DNA of 47,857 nt, taken from contig JAIELC010000072.1 in NCBI GenBank assembly GCA_019753375.1, forward strand, positions 1 to 47,857, given 5' to 3'. Position 1 is the first letter of the stretch. The number at the start of each line of letters is the position of its first letter. Below the pieces are notes generated by a model that made no database searches, was not told the origin of the DNA, and saw nothing but the letters and a program-made list of their open reading frames with translations. Shown here piece after piece: positions 42,601 through 47,857 of this stretch. A program made the position numbers and the translations under genes. The stretch comes from Sphingomonas sp. (GTDB lineage Bacteria > Pseudomonadota > Alphaproteobacteria > Sphingomonadales > Sphingomonadaceae).

Positions 42601-44478
42601 ATGCCCGCACAGATCCTTGAAACCAATCCCCAGCCCTTTGCGGCGGTCAGCGTCGATCCCGTCACGCTCGACATCATCGAAAATGCGCTGCGCAATGCGC
42701 GCGTCGAAATGGACGCGACCTTGGTGCGCACCGCGATGTCGCCGGGTATCCGCGAACAGGGCGATGCGTTTCCGCTGATCGCCGATCCGGCGGGCAAGAT
42801 GATTGTTGGCCAGTTCGGCAGTTTCATCGGCGGCTTCCTCGACGGCTATGACGGCACGATCGAGGAAGGCGACATGATCCTGCTGTCCGATCCCTATAGC
42901 TGCGACGGTGCGATCAGCCATTCGAACGACTGGCTGGTGCTGTTGCCGGTGTTCAAGAACGGCCGGATCATCGCCTATACTGCGATGTTCGGTCACCAGA
43001 GCGACATCGGTGGCAAGGTCGCCGGATCGATGCCAATCACCGCGCACGCGATTTTCGAAGAAGGCGTGCGCATTCCCCCAGTGAAAATCTATGCCAAGGG
43101 GGTCTACAACGCCGATCTGATCAAGCTGGTGATGCACCAGACCCGCAAGCCCGATTGGTGCACCGCCGATCTGAATGCGCTGATCGCCAGCTGCCGGGTC
43201 GCGGCGCGGCGGGTGGTGGAAATGAGCGAACGCTTTGGCGACGATCTGTACGTCGCCGCCACGCAGGAACTGCTCGCGCGCAACCACCGCGCGATGAAGC
43301 AGCTGATCGCCACCTCAATCGGTGAGGCACCGGTCAGCTTTGAGGATTATATCTGCGACGACGGGCTGGGATTTGGTCCCTATAAGATCAAGTGCACCAT
43401 GCACCGCGACGGCGACAAGGTCGTGCTCGATTTCGCCGGCACCGACCCGCAGTCCAGCGCATCGATCAACTTTTATCTCAATGAAAACATGTTCAAGATG
43501 TTCTTTGGCATCTACATGATCATGGTCTTTGACCCGCAGATCCTGTTCAATGACGGCTTTTACGATCTGATCGAGGTCCGCATCCCGCAGGGATCGTTGC
43601 TCAAGCCCAACTATCCAGCCGCGCTGTCGGGCCGGACCCATGCGCTGGGCCGGATTTTCGATATATTGGGCGGGCTGCTGGGCCAGAAAACGCCCGAATT
43701 CCTGAACGCCGCCGGCTTTTCGTCTTCACCGCATCTGTTCTATTCGGGCACCGACAGCACCGGCAAATATTTCCAGCTGTTCCAGATCGGCTTTGGCGGC
43801 ATTCCGGGGCGACCGATGGGCGACGGGCCCGATGGCCATTCGCTCTGGCCGGGCTTCACCAACGTCCCCAACGAATTTCTGGAACGCTATTTCCCGCTGC
43901 GGATCGAACGCTATGAAACCGCGCCGGACAGCGGCGGTGCCGGGCTGCACCGCGGCGGCAACGGCATCCACATGACCTACCGGTTCCTCGAACCCGGGAT
44001 GATCGCGATCCATGACGATCGCTGGTTTGTCCATCCCTGGGGCGTCAATGGCGGCAAACCCGGCGCACGCGCACGCAAGATCCTTGAGCGCGTCGACGGA
44101 TCGACCGACATCATCGGCAACAAGGTCGAAGATGTCCGCGTCGAAGCGGGCGACCAGCTGCATTACATTACCTGGGGCGGTGGCGGCTGGGGCGACCCGC
44201 TTGATCGGCCGGCCGATCTGGTCGCGCGCGAAGTGCGCGAAGGGCTGGTGACCAGCAACGGCGCGCTGAACTATGGCGTGGTCGTCGTTGACGGCGAGGC
44301 CGATGCCACCGCGACCGAGGCGCTGCGCACCAGCATGCGCACGACCCGCGGGCCGATCAGCGAGATATTTGATTTCGGCCCCAGCATTGCCGATCTGCGC
44401 GCCAGCTGCGTCGCCGACACCGGCCTGCCCGCGCCCCGGCAACCCGTGTGGCACCACAACAACCGAGCAGCCGCATGA
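42601..44478 (+). CDS. hyuB: hydantoinase/oxoprolinase family protein, subunit B
   Basis: 625 residues, the expected length of a HyuB subunit. It contains 'PVTLDIIENALRNARVEMDA', 'SPGIREQGDAFPLIADPAGK', 'GDMILLSDPYSCDGAISHSN', 'GHQSDIGGKVAGSMPITAHA', 'YETAPDSGGAGLHRGGNGIH' and 'YITWGGGGWGDPLDRPADLV'. These are landmarks of the family; His and Asp residues around 'GHQSDIGG' bind a metal. A strong GAGGAGGGG site precedes ATG 42601. Its stop overlaps the CoA-transferase start (ATGA). The partner is HyuA upstream. Confidence 0.95.
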   Translation: MPAQILETNPQPFAAVSVDPVTLDIIENALRNARVEMDATLVRTAMSPGIREQGDAFPLIADPAGKMIVGQFGSFIGGFLDGYDGTIEEGDMILLSDPYSCDGAISHSNDWLVLLPVFKNGRIIAYTAMFGHQSDIGGKVAGSMPITAHAIFEEGVRIPPVKIYAKGVYNADLIKLVMHQTRKPDWCTADLNALIASCRVAARRVVEMSERFGDDLYVAATQELLARNHRAMKQLIATSIGEAPVSFEDYICDDGLGFGPYKIKCTMHRDGDKVVLDFAGTDPQSSASINFYLNENMFKMFFGIYMIMVFDPQILFNDGFYDLIEVRIPQGSLLKPNYPAALSGRTHALGRIFDILGGLLGQKTPEFLNAAGFSSSPHLFYSGTDSTGKYFQLFQIGFGGIPGRPMGDGPDGHSLWPGFTNVPNEFLERYFPLRIERYETAPDSGGAGLHRGGNGIHMTYRFLEPGMIAIHDDRWFVHPWGVNGGKPGARARKILERVDGSTDIIGNKVEDVRVEAGDQLHYITWGGGGWGDPLDRPADLVAREVREGLVTSNGALNYGVVVVDGEADATATEALRTSMRTTRGPISEIFDFGPSIADLRASCVADTGLPAPRQPVWHHNNRAAA

Positions 44479-45677
44479 CGCTGGCGACCGACAATCAGGG
44501 CGCGCTGGCGGGCATTCGTGTCATCGAGCTGGGGCAATTGATCGCCGGGCCATTTTGCGGCCAGCTGTTGGGCGATATGGGCGCGGAGATCATCAAGGTC
44601 GAACCACCCGGTGCGGGTGATCCGATGCGCAATTGGGGGCGCGGCGATTACCCGCTGTGGTGGGAAGTTGTATCGCGCAACAAGAAATCGGTCAGCGCCA
44701 ATCTGCGCATGGCCGAAGGGCAGGAAATTGTCAGAAAGCTCGTCGCGCAAGCCGATATCCTGATCGAAAATTTCAAACCCGGCACGATCGAGAAATGGGG
44801 ACTGGCGCCGGATGTTCTCCACGCCATCAACCCGCGCCTGATCATCGTCCGGGTATCGGGATACGGCCAGACCGGGCCCTATTCGGGCCGCGCCGGGTTT
44901 GGCGGCATCGGCGAGGCAATGGGCGGCTGGCGCCACATTGTTGGCGATCCTGATCGTGCGCCCAGCCGCATGGGGGTGTCGATCGGCGACAGCCTGGCCG
45001 CAACCTATGGCTGCCTGGGCGCGCTGGCGGCGCTCCATGCGCGTGATCGCACCGGCAAGGGGCAGGTTGTCGACAGCTCGCTTTACGAAGCCGTGCTGCA
45101 GGTGATGGAAAGCCTGGTCCCCGAATATCAGGCGTCGGGCTATATTCGCGAACGATCGGGATCAAAGCTGCCCGGTATCGCGCCGTCCAACGTGTACAAA
45201 TGCAGCGACGGGGATTATCTGATCGGTGCCAATCAGGACGCTGTTTTCGCTCGGCTGTGTCAGGCAATGGGCCGCCCCGACCTGGCCAGCGACCCCCGCT
45301 ATATCGATCACGTCTCCCGCGGCCGGCATCAAGACGAGTTAGACGCCATCATTGAAGCCTGGACGCAGACGCTGACCGTGGCAGAGGTCGAGGCGCTGAT
45401 GATTGCCAACAGCATCCCGGCTGGTAAAATCTATCGCGCGCCCGAAATGCTGGAAGATCCGCATTTCGCTGCCCGGAACGCGCTGGTAGAAGTGCCGACC
45501 GAACGCTGGGGCGACATCAAGATGCAGAATGCCTTTCCCTTTCTGTCCGACACGCCGAGCAGCATTCGCAGCGCGGCGCCGACCCGTGTCGGCCAGAATA
45601 ACAATGACGTTTATCGGGATCTGCTGGGCATGGCCGAGGATGAAATTGCGGCATTGAGCAACGCCGGGGCAATCTGA
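44475..45677 (+). CDS. class III CoA-transferase (CaiB/BaiF family) of the hydantoinase cluster
   Basis: 400 residues. Typical start 'LAGIRVIELGQLIAGPFCGQ', 'LLGDMGAEIIKVEPPGAGDP', and catalytic D172 in 'GVSIGDSLAATYGCLGALAA'. The C-terminal 'IPAGKIYRAPEMLEDPHFAA' is conserved. It resembles succinyl-CoA- or acetyl-CoA-dependent transferases acting on dicarboxylic and hydroxy acids. Translation starts at ATG 44475 within the HyuB stop. Together with the HMGL-like lyase it forms an acid-activation and cleavage pair, like the CoA-transferase/lyase pairs of itaconate (citramalyl-CoA) or 3-hydroxy-3-methylglutarate breakdown; substrate inferred to be a hydroxy acid released by the ring-opening steps. 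Confidence 0.93.
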   Translation: MTLATDNQGALAGIRVIELGQLIAGPFCGQLLGDMGAEIIKVEPPGAGDPMRNWGRGDYPLWWEVVSRNKKSVSANLRMAEGQEIVRKLVAQADILIENFKPGTIEKWGLAPDVLHAINPRLIIVRVSGYGQTGPYSGRAGFGGIGEAMGGWRHIVGDPDRAPSRMGVSIGDSLAATYGCLGALAALHARDRTGKGQVVDSSLYEAVLQVMESLVPEYQASGYIRERSGSKLPGIAPSNVYKCSDGDYLIGANQDAVFARLCQAMGRPDLASDPRYIDHVSRGRHQDELDAIIEAWTQTLTVAEVEALMIANSIPAGKIYRAPEMLEDPHFAARNALVEVPTERWGDIKMQNAFPFLSDTPSSIRSAAPTRVGQNNNDVYRDLLGMAEDEIAALSNAGAI

Positions 45678-45679
45678 TC

Positions 45680-46315
45680 ATGGCGGTTGAGCCCCTGGCC
45701 GAAAATTACCTGGCATTTGATGGCCACCTTCCCTTTGGCAAGGCGCCCGCCCTGCTGCTGGTCGATATGGTGGTGGCCTATATCGATCCGGACGCGCCGC
45801 TCTATGCCGGTCCGGGCGCGACCGCGGCGGTTGCCGAAGCGGCCGCGCTGGCGGATATGGCGCGGGGTGCCGGCATCCCGGTCCTCTTCACCAATGTCAG
45901 CTATCGCGCCGATGGCCGGGATGGAGGTTTATTCTATCGCAAGCTGCCGGTTCTGCGCGCCTTTGTGGCGGGCAGCGCGAGCGCTGGCTTCCCGCCCGAA
46001 CTAACGCCCCATCCCGACGACATCATCGTCACCAAAAACTACGCATCGGCCTTTTTCGGCACCTCGCTGGCAGCAACGCTCAACGCCATGCGGATCGACA
46101 CGGTGCTGATCGGCGGGTTTTCGACATCGGGCTGCGTGCGCGCGACCGCGCTCGACACGCTGCAGCATGGCTTTGCCCCGTTCGTGGTCCGCGATATCTG
46201 CGCCGATCGCCACCCCGCCCCGCATGAAGCCAATCTGTTCGACCTTCAGGCCAAATATGCCGAAGTCATTTCCGCCGATGATGCGCGACAGCTGATCCGC
46301 GACCGCGCCCGCTAA
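45680..46315 (+). CDS. isochorismatase-family cysteine hydrolase (N-carbamoylsarcosine amidase-like)
   Basis: 211 residues. The catalytic triad is D29 ('ALLLVDMVVAYIDPDAPLYA'), K119 ('IIVTKNYASAFFGTSL') and C152 ('IGGFSTSGCVRATALD'). The spacings (90 and 33 residues) are nearly the same as in N-carbamoylsarcosine amidase, and the FTNVSYR and 'DICADRHPAPHEANLFDLQAKYAEV' context also fits. It would release ammonia (and CO2) from a carbamoyl or amide group. It starts 3 bp after the CoA-transferase stop, without a clear ribosome-binding site, so it relies on coupling. Close relatives include maleamate amidase (NicF), which is an alternative assignment. Confidence 0.9.
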   Translation: MAVEPLAENYLAFDGHLPFGKAPALLLVDMVVAYIDPDAPLYAGPGATAAVAEAAALADMARGAGIPVLFTNVSYRADGRDGGLFYRKLPVLRAFVAGSASAGFPPELTPHPDDIIVTKNYASAFFGTSLAATLNAMRIDTVLIGGFSTSGCVRATALDTLQHGFAPFVVRDICADRHPAPHEANLFDLQAKYAEVISADDARQLIRDRAR

Positions 46316-46338
46316 CGCGTCGGCAGCAAAACCCCTGG

Positions 46339-47820
46339 TTACAACGCCGCCAGTATTGCTGGATGCTCATCGGCGATCTTCAGCACCAGCGCCCCGAACA
46401 ACCCGTTGGCCCAGGCAAACCAGGGACGCGAAAACTGCGTCGGATCGTCCTTGTCGAAGGCTTCATGCATGAAACCAGTGCCGCCATCGCTCGCCATCAG
46501 GTGCCGCAACGTTGTGGCGATTTCGGCGGGCTCTGTGCTGGTCAGGCCGCGCATGATGATCGCCAGCGGCCAGACATGGCCCGGTACGGTGTGCAGACTG
46601 CCGATACCATCGGCGACCGTACCGCTGAAATACCAGGGATTATCGGCGCTGAGCAGCAACGCGCGCGTGTTGCGATAGACGGGGTCGGTGGCCTTGCAAT
46701 AGCCAAGATAGGGCGCCGACATCAGGCTGGGTGCATTGGCATCATCCATGATCAGCTGGCTGCCAAAGCCATCGATTTCAAAAGCAAAGACGCGCCCGTG
46801 CCGCGGGTGATCGACGATCGCGTGCGTTCTGATCGCGGCGTCAACCTCTGCGGCAAAGGCCTCTGCCGCCACCGCAAACGCCGCGTCCTTGACGATGACG
46901 CGGTACATTTCTGCCAGCTGGCGGAGCGCAACCACGGCCATCATGTTCGACGGGATCAGGAACGGAAAGACACAAGCGTCATCAGACGGGCGGAATATCG
47001 ACGCAATCAGGCCAACCGGGCGGGTTGGGGCGCCAAAGCCATTATTGGGCGCGGTATCCTGCGCCCGATCGGTGACCCGCTGAAAATGATAGGGACCCAT
47101 CCCATGCTTGCGCTGCATGGTGCGCAGCGTCGCGACGATCAGCCGGGTTGCCCGTTGCCAGTCCGCATCGAAGCAGCTGACATCGCCCGTTGCCTTCCAG
47201 AACCCGTGCGCAAGACGAACCGTGTAGCAGAGCGAATCGACTTCAAATTTCCGCTCGTGCAGCTCGGGCTTCATGTCGGTCTTGTCATTGGCCCAGGGCG
47301 ACCCGGTTGGTCCGCGATTAAAGGCATTGGCATAGGGATCGATCAGCACGCACTGCGTCTGGCGGTTGATGACGCCGGCAATCAGCTGGCGCAGCGGTGC
47401 ATCCTGGGCAGCAAATCGCAGATAGGGTTCGACCTGCGCGGCACTGTCCCGCAGCCACATCGCATCGATATCGCCGGTGATGACAAAGGTGTCGGGGCGA
47501 TTGTTGATCGTGTCGGGAAACACCGTGGTGTCGAGCGTGTTGGGATAACAATTGTCGAACAGCGTTGCCAGTTGCCGGGCAGCCCCGGGCCGGTCGAGCA
47601 CCGCGTGCAGGCGCGCGATCGCCGCGTCGACCGCCTGGCTTCGAAATTTGCGCAGCGCGGGGGCTGGGCGCCCCTTGGCCAGTGGGTTGGGGGCTGGCCA
47701 AGGCTGGGCGTTCACCCGGCGCGGCGCCATCGCGGTGCCGGCGACCGCCACCGCCGCGCCCATCGTTAAAATGATCCGGCGGGAAGGACCGGCGGCGGCC
47801 GCGTCGTTATCGCTTGGCAT
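46339..47820 (-). CDS. glycoside hydrolase family 125 protein (exo-alpha-mannosidase-like), Tat signal
   Basis: 493 residues. The N-terminus has a twin-arginine-like signal ('GPSRRIILTMGAAVAVAGTA', R14-R15), so export folded through Tat is likely. The mature protein matches GH125 (formerly DUF1237), metal-independent inverting exo-alpha-1,6-mannosidases: 'NTLDTTVF', 'FVITGDIDAMWLRDSAAQVE' (acid Asp region), 'KFEVDSLCYTVRLAHGFWK', 'FPFLIPSNMMAVVALRQLAE' and 'GTGFMHEAFDKDDPTQFSRP' (base Glu in HEAF). AAAAGGAG precedes ATG 47820. It converges with the hydantoinase cluster and probably belongs to a mannan- or N-glycan-use locus that continues beyond the window. Confidence 0.9.
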   Translation of the reverse strand: MPSDNDAAAAGPSRRIILTMGAAVAVAGTAMAPRRVNAQPWPAPNPLAKGRPAPALRKFRSQAVDAAIARLHAVLDRPGAARQLATLFDNCYPNTLDTTVFPDTINNRPDTFVITGDIDAMWLRDSAAQVEPYLRFAAQDAPLRQLIAGVINRQTQCVLIDPYANAFNRGPTGSPWANDKTDMKPELHERKFEVDSLCYTVRLAHGFWKATGDVSCFDADWQRATRLIVATLRTMQRKHGMGPYHFQRVTDRAQDTAPNNGFGAPTRPVGLIASIFRPSDDACVFPFLIPSNMMAVVALRQLAEMYRVIVKDAAFAVAAEAFAAEVDAAIRTHAIVDHPRHGRVFAFEIDGFGSQLIMDDANAPSLMSAPYLGYCKATDPVYRNTRALLLSADNPWYFSGTVADGIGSLHTVPGHVWPLAIIMRGLTSTEPAEIATTLRHLMASDGGTGFMHEAFDKDDPTQFSRPWFAWANGLFGALVLKIADEHPAILAAL

Positions 47821-47857
47821 CGGCTCTGCTCCTTTTTATCCGGTACATTCTTGTTCG

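Noticed and set aside
46363..47769. 468-codon plus-strand frame opposite the GH125 gene
   Set aside because: The minus-strand product matches GH125 throughout, with a good ribosome-binding site; the plus frame has no motif.

Overview
This 47.9 kb window is high-GC, densely packed chromosomal DNA, most likely from an alphaproteobacterium of the Sphingomonadales (Sphingomonas-like). The evidence is the large TonB-dependent receptors (one with a glycine-rich loop), the typical house-keeping block (typA, acs, gor, pgi, lepB-rnc-era), small DUF3297 and EVE proteins, and an intergenic palindromic repeat of a type I recall from alphaproteobacterial genomes. I see no rRNA, tRNA, CRISPR array, transposase or phage gene.

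Region 1 (1-6.6 kb): the C-terminus of a LytTR response regulator, an isocitrate lyase/PEP mutase family enzyme, a DUF3297 protein, a Tyr/Arg/Gly-rich secreted protein, an EVE protein coupled to a secreted cyclophilin-type prolyl isomerase, an OmpA-domain lipoprotein-like envelope protein, and typA. The 369-bp gap at 3325-3693 holds what looks like the orphan C-terminus of a TonB receptor. The gap at 4573-4779 holds a hairpin and a double-palindrome repeat.

Region 2 (6.7-24.7 kb): an SBF-type transporter; a TelA-family gene followed by a partner membrane protein interrupted by an in-frame amber codon, then a DsbA/FrnE-like oxidoreductase; a minus-strand run of SDR reductase, TonB receptor, ubiA, pmbA, inositol-phosphatase-family protein and M19 dipeptidase; then plus-strand HD-domain protein, acetyl-CoA synthetase, M13 metalloprotease (with a good terminator) and a TauD-type dioxygenase.

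Region 3 (24.7-34.6 kb): gor and pgi on the minus strand, lepB-rnc-era plus a nitrilase on the plus strand with overlapping stop/start codons, and a tightly overlapping minus-strand operon of sirtuin, thiolase-like protein and class III CoA-transferase. The thiolase gene carries an in-frame hexanucleotide repeat.

Region 4 (34.7-46.3 kb) is the most interesting part. It is a divergent catabolic locus around a FadR-type GntR regulator. To the left (minus strand) run a hydantoin-racemase-like protein lacking both catalytic cysteines, two NTF2/SnoaL proteins and a TonB-dependent receptor. To the right run an HMG-CoA-lyase-like enzyme, hydantoinase/oxoprolinase subunits A and B, a class III CoA-transferase and an N-carbamoylsarcosine-amidase-like cysteine hydrolase. 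The same TTGTATACAA palindrome lies in both control regions. The set suggests uptake of a cyclic imide, hydantoin or lactam, ATP-driven ring opening, amide hydrolysis, CoA activation and retro-Claisen/aldol cleavage. No described pathway known to me has exactly this combination. The window ends with a probably Tat-exported GH125 alpha-mannosidase.
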